64,000 bases of DNA from an uncultured Ruminococcus sp. GTDB lineage: Bacteria > Bacillota > Clostridia > Oscillospirales > Ruminococcaceae. Within the stretch, counting starts at the first letter, position 1. The number at the start of each line of letters is the position of its first letter. The position numbers and the translations under genes were made by a program. Below the pieces are notes generated by a model. It did no database searches. It saw nothing but the letters and a program-made list of their open reading frames with translations, and was not told where the DNA came from. Below, in pieces: positions 45,201 through 51,569 of this stretch. The DNA is taken from contig CALEPT010000123.1 of NCBI GenBank assembly GCA_937910385.1, forward strand, positions 1-64,000, given 5' to 3'.

Positions 45201-45801
45201 CGTCCTTATCGAGGAGCTCATAGAGAGTCTCGTCGTCCCATGTCTCGATCTTCTGTATCTCGTGGGAGGTACGGAAGCCGTCGAAGAAGTGGAGGAAAGG
45301 AACTCTGCCCTTGATAGTTGAAAGATGAGCTACGGCACCGAGGTCCATTACTTCCTGAGCACTGCCCGAGCAAAGCATAGCATAGCCGGTCTGGCGACAG
45401 GCATAAATATCGGAGTGGTCGCCGAAGATATTAAGAGCGTGCGAAGAAACGCAGCGTGCGGAAACATGGATAACGTTGGGGAGAAGCTCGCCTGCGATCT
45501 TGTACATATTGGGGATCATCAGGAGAAGTCCCTGAGAAGCTGTATAAGTAGTGGTAAGCGCACCTGCGGAAAGCGAGCCGTGAACAGTACCGGCAGCACC
45601 GGCTTCAGACTGCATTTCAGCAACTGTAACAGGCTGACCGAAAAGGTTCTTCTTGTTCTTTGCAGACCAGCTGTCAGTGACCTCAGCCATAACTGAGGAA
45701 GGTGTGATGGGGTAGATAGCGGCTACGTCAGTAAAGGGATACGATACCCAAGCAGCAGCGTTGTTACCGTCCATGGTTTTCATTTTTCTTTTGATTGCCA
45801 T
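42256..45801 (-). CDS. nifJ: Pyruvate:ferredoxin (flavodoxin) oxidoreductase
   Basis: An 1181-residue single-chain enzyme making acetyl-CoA, CO2 and reduced ferredoxin. The N-terminus has YPFTDVAAIYPITPSSVMAE. Two 4Fe-4S ferredoxin motifs are CIQCNQCAYVCP (near residue 695) and CTGCGVCANVCP (near 750). ACAGCGETPYAKL and GGDGWAYDIGFGGLDHV (near 970) bind the proximal cluster and thiamine diphosphate. ATG 45801 is chosen from CAGGAGGTA; an upstream in-frame ATG at 45882 would lie at the promoter. Length matches the family (about 1170-1180). Confidence 0.95.
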   Translation of the reverse strand: MAIKRKMKTMDGNNAAAWVSYPFTDVAAIYPITPSSVMAEVTDSWSAKNKKNLFGQPVTVAEMQSEAGAAGTVHGSLSAGALTTTYTASQGLLLMIPNMYKIAGELLPNVIHVSARCVSSHALNIFGDHSDIYACRQTGYAMLCSGSAQEVMDLGAVAHLSTIKGRVPFLHFFDGFRTSHEIQKIETWDDETLYELLDKDAAQAFRDGALHPERPVLRGSAQNPDIFFQAREACNKYYDALPAIVEDYMNKVNDLIGTDYKLFNYYGAPDAEHIIIAMGSVNETIEETIDYLNAQGGKYGLVKVRLYRPFVAEKLVEAIPDSVKRISVLDRTKEPGSLGEPLYLDVVAALKGTKFNDIPVFTGRYGLGSKDTVPAQIVAVFKNTEKPRFTIGIEDDVTNLSLPLEENPDSAPAGTTACKFWGLGSDGTVGANKNSIKIIGDHTDLYAQAYFAYDSKKSGGVTISHLRFGKTPIKSTYLINKADFVACHNQSYIDKYDMVSDIKPGGTFLLNTIWSPEELDANLPGQVKRYIAQNNINFYIINGVKLGEETGMGTRINTILQSAFFKLANIIPFEDALGYMKAAAEASYSKKGQDVVEKNWNAIDAGHQNIVKVDVPDSWKDAADTQMGMAAVTCDDKKLQDYVNNIQIPCNAQEGNNLPVSTFVDMADGTFPQGSAAFEKRGIAVKVPSWIPENCIQCNQCAYVCPHAVIRPVAMTEAEASAAPAQTKTAAFKPAIGDLKFAMTVSTLDCTGCGVCANVCPAKEKALVMEPIASQLDQQEVFNYGRTLDEKPEVAAKFKADTVKGSQFRQPLLEFSGACAGCGETPYAKLVTQLFGDRMMIANATGCSSIWGGSAPSTPYTVNKKGRGPAWSNSLFEDNAEFGYGMYLAQETLRNRVVAKVKALEEKAENPDVKAAIAEYFDTFNDGAANNIATDKLVEALEACGCDDAKAILKEKDYLSKKSQWIFGGDGWAYDIGFGGLDHVIAQGKNVNILVFDTEVYSNTGGQASKSTPTGAIAQFAAAGKVVKKKDLAGIAMSYGYVYVAHVAMGANMNQCIKAFAEAEAYDGPSIVIAYAPCINHGIKTGMATAQAEEKKAVEAGYWHLYRYNPDLKAQGKNPFTLDSKAPNTDEYKNFLMGEVRYNSLARQNPERAEKLFDTAVANAKDRYDYLTRLTALYGQD

Positions 45802-45843
45802 AGGAAAAATACCTCCTGAAAAAAATTGTGCGGTTATAATAGA

Positions 45844-45867
45844 GTTAGCAAATGCTAATTTGTTAAC
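45844..45867. promoter_or_regulatory. Operator-like inverted repeat in the PFOR leader
   Basis: GTTAGCAAAT and ATTTGTTAAC, 10-bp arms with one mismatch and a 4-nt centre, lie just downstream of the nifJ transcription start. TTAGCAAAT...ATTTGTTAA is of the AT-rich type bound by redox or carbon repressors, but it does not match the Rex consensus well. Confidence 0.4.
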
Positions 45868-45887
45868 CATGTATAACTTCAAAATTT

Positions 45888-45916
45888 ATTATATCACAGT
45901 TTCCTGATTTTGTAAA
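45888..45916 (-). promoter_or_regulatory. Promoter of nifJ
   Basis: On the minus strand TTTACA (45911-45916) and TATAAT (45888-45893), spacing 17 bp; leader about 80 nt. Confidence 0.85.
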
Positions 45917-45999
45917 CACCTTTTTTGAAATTATGTTACAAAAATAACAGCTTAATTTTTAGCAATTTGCCTATATTTGGTGCTTGCGGCATAAAAAAT

Positions 46000-46022
46000 C
46001 CCCCGCATTGCGTGTGCGGGGG
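46000..46022 (-). terminator. Terminator of the first sigma/anti-sigma unit
   Basis: CCCCCGCA (46000-46007) pairs with TGCGGGGG (46015-46022); on the minus strand it is followed by TTTTTTA. Confidence 0.85.
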
Positions 46023-46058
46023 AGTATAAGTGAATATATTTACCATTTTTGTCGTGAG

Positions 46059-46138
46059 CTTATACCAATTCTCGTTCAACCTATTGATGGGATCAATAGG
46101 TTGATAGCTGCCGCAGGCGGAGTCGAGAATGGCATGAG
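46059..46138 (-). other. Branched hairpin in the 3' region of the anti-sigma gene
   Basis: An outer stem (CTTAT and CCAATTCTCG, 46059-46074, with CGAGAATGG and ATGAG, 46124-46138; about 14 bp with a bulge and a mismatch) encloses a perfect 12-bp hairpin CAACCTATTGAT / ATCAATAGGTTG (46077-46103, loop GGG) and a small GCC/GGC hairpin. It lies between the stop codon and the terminator. Confidence 0.5.
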
Positions 46139-46147
46139 AAATTAGTA

Positions 46148-47329
46148 TTAATGCTGTTGCTGCTGAGCGGCTATTGCTTCGTATTCTTCCTGACCAATGT
46201 ATTCGCAGGACTTTACCTTCCAGCCGAGGTCGCTTGAAGCTCTTACTATGGTGTAAGCCTCGTAATAGTAATCGTCATCTGTGGGGACTATTCCCTTTGC
46301 ACGCCAGTCGTCGTCCTCAAACGACTGCGTTACCTTTGTGACCTTGAACGAATCCGCTGTGATGTCATACACATATACAGGCTTGTTTGATTTCGCCCAA
46401 TAGTGCAGAGCAATTCCTCCGGAGTTGGTTAAATTCTTATAAAGCTTTCCGTTATATTCGTAAAGGCGAGATCCCATATTGTAAAAATTTTCATCCGGGG
46501 GAGGAGAGCTTATAAGGGAATCTATCATACCTTTGTTGTCATCATATGCCAGAGTATAAAGTGCAAGCTCTTTTACATCTTCAATTGAATCAAACGTTCC
46601 CGAGGCGGTGTGTCCGACCATATTCGGTATAGTCTCAATAATTCTTGCATAGGTAAGCTCTATTTGAGGCGGAGTAAAGCTTTCATCTGTCAGCGTGTGA
46701 GTAAATGTATCATTGATATCGACCTTGAGGTCAAGACTGAATTCAGAGCATATCTTCATCAAAAGCTCATAGTCAGCAGTCAGCTCACCGGCGATATTCA
46801 TGTAATACTCATCCTCATCCACGATACTGCCTGCAACGGGCTGTGTGCCGGCTTCAGCGGCAGATTCAACAGCTTCTGAAGCAGTCTGCTCCTGTGTGGC
46901 GACAGCGGCAGTTGATGTTTCCGTACTGAACTGTGAAACGGTAGCTTGTGCGGTATCCGTTTCGGTCGATACCTCGGTCATAATGTTCTCACTCGGCTGA
47001 ATAATGTCGCCGGAATTGTGCTTCATATTTTTGTTGAGCAGGTAAGCTCCTCCGGCAGCCGCAGCGGCTATGAGAATGAACGAGGCTGCGGCGCAAACCG
47101 GCTTTAACCATGTGCGGCGGCGGTAATGCTCCACTCCGGTCACCACTACTTCAAAGCCTTCCGTGGTTTCAGACATGTTTTCTTTTTTATTTGCATTATA
47201 CTTTCTTTCGCTCATTTCAAGCAGCTTATCAATATGCTGCCCGGAAAGTTCGGGACATTTATCTGACAGCCTGTTCATTTCGCTTTCCTCTGCATTTTCA
47301 AGCGCATCAAAAATATTCTCTCTTTTCAT
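46148..47329 (-). CDS. Putative transmembrane anti-sigma factor
   Basis: A 393-residue protein directly downstream of an ECF sigma gene (13 nt). The N-terminal 70 residues are charged and helical (FDALENAEESEMNRLSDKCPEL) and cytoplasmic. A single helix follows near 76-98 (PVCAAASFILIAAAAAGGAYLL), then a Ser/Thr-rich linker (about 100-165) and an extracytoplasmic domain with no recognised fold. Layout and pairing suggest an anti-sigma factor that senses an outside signal. The C-terminus ends in a Gln-rich tail. No zinc-binding HxxxCxxC is seen. Confidence 0.65.
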   Translation of the reverse strand: MKRENIFDALENAEESEMNRLSDKCPELSGQHIDKLLEMSERKYNANKKENMSETTEGFEVVVTGVEHYRRRTWLKPVCAAASFILIAAAAAGGAYLLNKNMKHNSGDIIQPSENIMTEVSTETDTAQATVSQFSTETSTAAVATQEQTASEAVESAAEAGTQPVAGSIVDEDEYYMNIAGELTADYELLMKICSEFSLDLKVDINDTFTHTLTDESFTPPQIELTYARIIETIPNMVGHTASGTFDSIEDVKELALYTLAYDDNKGMIDSLISSPPPDENFYNMGSRLYEYNGKLYKNLTNSGGIALHYWAKSNKPVYVYDITADSFKVTKVTQSFEDDDWRAKGIVPTDDDYYYEAYTIVRASSDLGWKVKSCEYIGQEEYEAIAAQQQQH

Positions 47330-47342
47330 GATATCTCCTCCT

Positions 47343-47909
47343 TTACCGTGTTATACCTTCCTGGGCGAGCATTGCTTTAAGCTTTGACATTGCCCTCGTA
47401 CACCGTGACCTTACCGACGAGGCGGTCATTGAGACGGCCTTTGCTATCTGTGCCGAGGTAAGACCATAATAGAATTTTTGGATTATGATAGTTGAATCGG
47501 GCTCGCCGAGCTCTTCTATTTTGTTTAGAAGTATCTGCCGCAGCTCGGAATCTGTGAAGCTTTCCTCAATGTCTATATCGGAGGCAAGTTCAGCTATATT
47601 TTCCTCATCTATATATACTGTTCTGCTGTTTTTGGCGGAAAGACTGCGCCAACGGTCTATAGCTGTGTTTCGTGCAACAGTTCCTATAAGTGCCTTGAGG
47701 TCATCTTTTGCCTCACTGATGTTTTCTGCTTTCAGAAAAATATCCGCAAAGATATCGCTGACACATTCGTCGATATCTTCATTGCTGCCGCAGCTTCTGA
47801 GCTTATTGAAGACGATAGCATATACATATCGCCCGTATTTTTCTATCAGTGCCCTGTGAGTGATCTGCGGTGAAACTTCCGCAGAGATGCTTTGTTCGTT
47901 TGATCTCAT
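47343..47909 (-). CDS. ECF-family RNA polymerase sigma factor
   Basis: A 188-residue sigma-70-like protein. Region 2 includes YAIVFNKLRS and DIFADIFLKAEN with TVARNTAIDRWRS; region 4 is ILLNKIEELGEPDSTIIIQKFYYGLTSAQIAKAVSMTASSVRSR. ATG 47909 is favoured since AGGGG is 8 nt upstream; ATG 47915 is too close. It is likely to direct a small regulon that often includes its own operon; no matching promoter motif was identified. Confidence 0.85.
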   Translation of the reverse strand: MRSNEQSISAEVSPQITHRALIEKYGRYVYAIVFNKLRSCGSNEDIDECVSDIFADIFLKAENISEAKDDLKALIGTVARNTAIDRWRSLSAKNSRTVYIDEENIAELASDIDIEESFTDSELRQILLNKIEELGEPDSTIIIQKFYYGLTSAQIAKAVSMTASSVRSRCTRAMSKLKAMLAQEGITR

Positions 47910-47922
47910 ATACATTTCCCCT

Positions 47923-48102
47923 TTATTTTAAGGCAAGAGTCTGTTTATGCCTGCATCTGCACATTTGCGGTAAATTTTGTTTATTGCTGTGATAAAAAGC
48001 TTTGACAGTCAACAGGCTCTGATATTTTTCCCCTTCATAAATAACAATCGAAGTTAAAGCAGAAAGTGCTGCATCAAATGATATATTTTTTTGTTTTAAC
48101 AT
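47923..48102 (-). CDS. Possible 59-residue leader ORF before the sigma gene
   Basis: ATG 48102 has AGGAA 5 nt upstream and the frame runs to 47923, 13 nt before the sigma start. The product (MLKQKNISFDAALSALTSIV...) resembles nothing I know and ends in a basic, Cys-containing tail (MCRCRHKQ). It may be chance coding in a 280-nt leader. Confidence 0.25.
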   Translation of the reverse strand: MLKQKNISFDAALSALTSIVIYEGEKYQSLLTVKAFYHSNKQNLPQMCRCRHKQTLALK

Positions 48103-48197
48103 TTGCTTCCTGAATATTGATCGCTGTGACGAGCAGAAGCAATTCCGCAAGATAGAGTGCCGGTTTAAGCATAATACTAAGCTACCCTATAGCTACT

Positions 48198-48226
48198 ATT
48201 ATACCACAAGGGATATTGTTTGTCAT
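48198..48226 (-). promoter_or_regulatory. Promoter of the first sigma/anti-sigma unit
   Basis: On the minus strand ATGACA (48221-48226) and TATAAT (48198-48203), spacing 17 bp. The leader to the sigma gene is unusually long, about 280 nt. Confidence 0.75.
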
Positions 48227-48288
48227 AGTGTTCTTTATTTTAGCAGTTCATTGCAGCTTTAAATAAAAGATAAATTCACAAAAAGACA

Positions 48289-48317
48289 TTGAAAATTCCG
48301 GTGTCATATGTTATCAT
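48289..48317 (+). promoter_or_regulatory. Promoter of the aldo/keto reductase operon
   Basis: TTGAAA (48289-48294) and TATCAT (48312-48317), spacing 17 bp. The 130-nt leader contains a GCCGG/CCGGC-closed fold near 48336-48380 but matches no riboswitch class I recognise. Confidence 0.6.
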
Positions 48318-48452
48318 AAAAATAATAATGGTATGAAGCCGGCAGCAATATCAGATACAGATCCTATCAGCGTACCGGCGAAGGAACAAGTTCTTAGTTG
48401 CAGATCACGGTGTGTTCACACGTGTAAAATAAATATAACAAGGAGGTTACTT

Positions 48453-49577
48453 ATGAGCAATTATTTCGGAAAGGAAGTCTTTAAGCTGGGCTTCGGGCTT
48501 ATGCGTCTGCCAAAACTGCCTGACGGAAAGATCGACGCAGCGCAGACGAGCATCATGGTGGACAAATTTCTCGAAGCGGGCGGCACTTACTTCGACACTG
48601 CTTATGTTTATGACAACGGTGAATCGGAAGCGGCAATCAAAAAAGCGCTTATCGACCGCTATCCCCGCGAAAAGTTCACACTTTGCACAAAGCTCAATGC
48701 GTGGATGCAGTGCCATGATGAGGAGAGCGCAAAGCAGCAGTTCTACACCAGCTTGGAGCGCACGGGCGCAGGCTATTTCGACTATTACCTGCTTCATGCC
48801 TTGCAGCGCGGAAATTACACAAAGTATGATGAATATCATATCTGGGATTTCGTCAAAGAGCAGAAATCAAAGGGACTTATCAGATACTTCGGCTTCTCGT
48901 TCCACGCCGACCCCGCTCTGCTTGAGGAATTGCTTACAGCGCACCCGGAAGTGGATTTTATCCAGCTTCAGATCAATTATGCAGACTGGGATAATCCCGG
49001 TGTGGCTTCAAGGGAATGCTATGAGATCGCCCGTAAGCACGGAAAATCCATAACGGTCATGGAGCCTGTCAAGGGCGGTGCGCTGGCAAATCCGCCGCAG
49101 GGAGTTCAGGATATCTTCAAGGCAGCCGATCCGAATGCGTCAAACGCTTCGTGGGCGATACGCTATGTGGCTTCTATGGACGGCATTATTACGGTTCTTT
49201 CGGGAATGTCGAATATCGCACAAATGGAAGATAATCTCTCCTATATGCGTGATTTCAAGCCGCTGACCGAAGCCGAGCATGAGGTCATTAAGGCAGCGCA
49301 GGAGGAGCTTAAAAAGGACAATTCCATAAAGTGCACAGCCTGTCACTACTGCACCGAGGGCTGTCCGATGGGGATTGCGATCCCCGAGATATTCGCCGTG
49401 AGCAATTCTGAACATATCAAGGCGAGCTGGGACGGCGGTAAGCAAGCCTACGCAATTGCTACGCAGGGAAAGGGCAAGGCTTCTGAGTGCATCGAATGCG
49501 GTCAGTGTGAGAATGCCTGTCCTCAGCATTTGGAGATAATCAGTCTGCTTAAAGACTGCCGTAAAATGGAGGTATAA
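48453..49577 (+). CDS. Aldo/keto reductase with C-terminal 4Fe-4S domain
   Basis: A 374-residue enzyme. The N-terminal 290 residues are the AKR barrel: LGFGLMRLP, FDTAYVYDNGESE with the catalytic Tyr, KLNAWM with the Lys, and DYYLLHALQRGN. The C-terminus carries two cluster motifs, CTACHYCTEGCPMGI (near 292) and CIECGQCENACPQHLEI (near 350), typical of anaerobe AKRs that use ferredoxin-like electron input. AAGGAGG precedes ATG 48453; the longer frame from 48333 is leader. Confidence 0.92.
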   Translation: MSNYFGKEVFKLGFGLMRLPKLPDGKIDAAQTSIMVDKFLEAGGTYFDTAYVYDNGESEAAIKKALIDRYPREKFTLCTKLNAWMQCHDEESAKQQFYTSLERTGAGYFDYYLLHALQRGNYTKYDEYHIWDFVKEQKSKGLIRYFGFSFHADPALLEELLTAHPEVDFIQLQINYADWDNPGVASRECYEIARKHGKSITVMEPVKGGALANPPQGVQDIFKAADPNASNASWAIRYVASMDGIITVLSGMSNIAQMEDNLSYMRDFKPLTEAEHEVIKAAQEELKKDNSIKCTACHYCTEGCPMGIAIPEIFAVSNSEHIKASWDGGKQAYAIATQGKGKASECIECGQCENACPQHLEIISLLKDCRKMEV

Positions 49578-49579
49578 AA

Positions 49580-50158
49580 ATGTTTGAAAATGCTTTGACA
49601 ATGAAAAACGTGTCTTATGGTACGAAGATCACATACAAAATGCTTGTATCCGCAGCTCTGGTGGCACTTGCTGTGATCCTGCCGCAGCTCGTACACCTTG
49701 CACTCGGTGCCCCCGGTGGAGTGAAGTGGCTTCCGATGTATCTGCCCGTACTGATCGGAGGCTGTCTGCTCGGTGAGAAGTGGGGACTTGCAGTTGGCGC
49801 ACTCTCGCCGCTTGTGAGCTTTCTCATCACTTCTGCTATGGGCAACCCAATGCCTATGGCGGCAAGACTTCCGTTCATGATGGCAGAGCTTGCGGTATTT
49901 GCCGTCGTTGCGGGACTGTTCACTAACAAGATCGCAAAGAACGGTCTGTGGGCTTTTCCTGCTGTCATTCTCGCACAGGTAACAGGCAGGGCTGTATTTC
50001 TCGGACTGATCGCCCTGACACAGAGCTTTACACAGTTCACTGTTCCGATGATCTGGTCACAGATACAGACAGGCTTTATCGGACTGCTTACACAGGCACT
50101 TATCGTTCCTGTTATCATCATCGGACTGAGAAAGCTCATGGTGAAGGACGATGACTGA
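49580..50158 (+). CDS. ECF-type transporter S (substrate-binding) component
   Basis: A 192-residue membrane protein with about six helices, typical of the S subunits of energy-coupling-factor vitamin transporters. VALAVILPQLVHLALGAPGG, YLPVLIGGCLLGEKWGLAVGALSPLVSFL and the middle AARLPFMMAELAVFAVVAG follow the usual S-component pattern. The substrate is not identifiable, and the shared AT module is not in the window. It starts 2 nt after the reductase gene and overlaps the DUF1893 gene by 8 nt, so all three are one unit. Confidence 0.85.
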   Translation: MFENALTMKNVSYGTKITYKMLVSAALVALAVILPQLVHLALGAPGGVKWLPMYLPVLIGGCLLGEKWGLAVGALSPLVSFLITSAMGNPMPMAARLPFMMAELAVFAVVAGLFTNKIAKNGLWAFPAVILAQVTGRAVFLGLIALTQSFTQFTVPMIWSQIQTGFIGLLTQALIVPVIIIGLRKLMVKDDD

Positions 50159-50567
50159 TATCGAAAACGCAAAAGCAAATCTTGAAGGACATTCTATCTG
50201 TCTCTGCCGTGACGGTGAGATCATCACCAATGACGGCAGAGGAATTTCTCCGATGATGCGGTTTCTCGCTGACGGGAAAGACCTGACAGGTTATTCTGTT
50301 GCTGACCTTATCGTCGGCAAGGCAGCGGCTATGCTGTTTGTCAAGGCGGGTATCGTCTGTGTTCACGCAAAAACAATGTCGGCAGCTGCAAGAGAGTTCC
50401 TTGAACAGCACGGTATTACGTATTCATTCGATACCTTGACAGAGAAAATAATCAACCGTCAGGGTGCGGATATATGCCCTATGGAAAAAGCTGTGGCAGA
50501 AATCAGCAATGCGGACGAGGGATATGCAGCACTCAAGAAAAAACTAAAACAATTACATTCAAAATAA
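50151..50567 (+). CDS. DUF1893 (TM1506-like) protein
   Basis: A 138-residue cytoplasmic protein of the deaminase-like DUF1893 family. Typical features are ICLCRDGEIITNDGRGISPMM, DLIVGKAAAMLFVKAGIVCVHA (near 54-75) and NRQGADICPMEKAV (near 105). The family has a cytidine-deaminase-like fold but no assigned function. Tight coupling to an ECF S component suggests a role linked to the imported compound. The 118 bp after it hold nothing recognised. Confidence 0.85.
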   Translation: MTDIENAKANLEGHSICLCRDGEIITNDGRGISPMMRFLADGKDLTGYSVADLIVGKAAAMLFVKAGIVCVHAKTMSAAAREFLEQHGITYSFDTLTEKIINRQGADICPMEKAVAEISNADEGYAALKKKLKQLHSK

Positions 50568-50685
50568 TAGTATAAACAAAATATATAATTCAAAAAATAA
50601 GAAAAAGAATATTCTTTGATTTATCTGAAAGCAGGGCATATTATGAATGTGTGCCCTGCCGAATATGAACTCCGGAGGAACGATC

Positions 50686-51282
50686 ATGTTTGATCTGAAA
50701 AAAATTGCAGCTTTGCTTCTTTCCTGCACGCTTCAGCTATCTGCATTTTGCTCATGCAGTGCGAGCCGGGAGGGTGTCAAGCTTTCAGACAGCTCGGGTG
50801 CAAAAAAATATGCAGAGGAAAATTTCGGAGAAGCTGAGCTTGTGAGTACTGATAAAAGCTCCGATGCAGAAATAGTTTACATTTTTAAAGACAAGGAATA
50901 CGGATTTGAATATAATGTGCGCTCATTTGCATCAGGCAACAGCTTTGACGGCGAGAATTTCGGATATTCCGAAAAGAAATCATCTGATTTTTCGGAGCAG
51001 TTCCAGAAATATATTGATTCTCAGATATGCGATGAGCTTGAGGATTATGAAAAGCAGTATCATTTTGAGTTTGAGTGGTATGGCGGTACGTCCGCAGATG
51101 TTGCAGGAACTCTTATATTTGAAGAGGAATATATTTCAAATGCTGAACAGTCAGCAAGAGCGGCTGCTGAGAGCATAATCAGCGTTGATGACCGCGGATA
51201 TTTTAAGACTGTCGAAATAAAAAGCAGCAGGGGACTCTATGGAAATTTTGACCTGAAAAACATGACATACAACCGGTTCTGA
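50686..51282 (+). CDS. Uncharacterised lipoprotein
   Basis: A 198-residue exported protein. The start ATG 50686 follows CCGGAGGAA. The N-terminus MFDLKKIAALLL plus a hydrophobic stretch ends in LSAFCSCSA, with a likely lipid-attached Cys near residue 21 or 23. The mature part (YIFKDKEYGFEYNVRSFAS) is alpha/beta with no recognised domain. It is monocistronic with its own terminator. Confidence 0.7.
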   Translation: MFDLKKIAALLLSCTLQLSAFCSCSASREGVKLSDSSGAKKYAEENFGEAELVSTDKSSDAEIVYIFKDKEYGFEYNVRSFASGNSFDGENFGYSEKKSSDFSEQFQKYIDSQICDELEDYEKQYHFEFEWYGGTSADVAGTLIFEEEYISNAEQSARAAAESIISVDDRGYFKTVEIKSSRGLYGNFDLKNMTYNRF

Positions 51283-51292
51283 AAAGAAAACC

Positions 51293-51333
51293 AAAAATGC
51301 GAGGCATATGCTCAGAGCCTGCCTCGCATTTTT
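51293..51333 (+). terminator. Terminator of the lipoprotein gene
   Basis: AAAAATGCGAGGCA (51293-51306) and TGCCTCGCATTTTT (51320-51333): a 14-bp stem whose 3' arm ends in T. Confidence 0.88.
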
Positions 51334-51373
51334 ATATTATCGTTTTGATGCTGCCGCAGCTGACACCGCTGCC

Positions 51374-51528
51374 GGCAGTATAAAGTACGGAAAAAAGAGA
51401 AAGGCTGCACAACCGCTTGGCTGCGCAGCCTTTTTTATACTGCCCTCGCAAAGCCGCTATGCGGCATTGCGAATGCTTCGCAGATTGCAACACACATTTT
51501 ATTGTGTGTTGCAATAGAGGGCAGTATA
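51374..51528. other. Overlapping, mutually exclusive hairpins
   Basis: TTTATACTGCC (51434-51444) can pair upstream with GGCAGTATAAA (51374-51384), with inner AAGGCTGC/GCAGCCTT (51401-51408/51425-51432). Alternatively TATACTGCCCTC (51436-51447) pairs downstream with GAGGGCAGTATA (51517-51528), enclosing hairpins at 51453-51465, 51469-51481 and a perfect 12-bp stem TTGCAACACACA (51485-51514). On the minus strand the first hairpin ends in TTTCTCTTTTTT and can terminate the gene ending at 51570. Confidence 0.6.
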
Positions 51529-51569
51529 TAAAAGTTTCTTTATCAGCAAAGACTTTCCTTTAATTATCA

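Noticed and set aside
45844..45867. Rex (NADH-sensing) operator ahead of nifJ
   Set aside because: The palindrome does not fit TTGTTAAnnnnTTAACAA; recorded only as a generic operator.
48318..48452. TPP or other vitamin riboswitch before the ECF S-component operon
   Set aside because: The leader has one GCCGG/CCGGC-closed fold but none of the conserved core sequences of classes I know.
51374..51528. Possible CRISPR array from repeated GGCAGTATA
   Set aside because: Only two direct and one inverted occurrences, no regular spacers and no cas genes.
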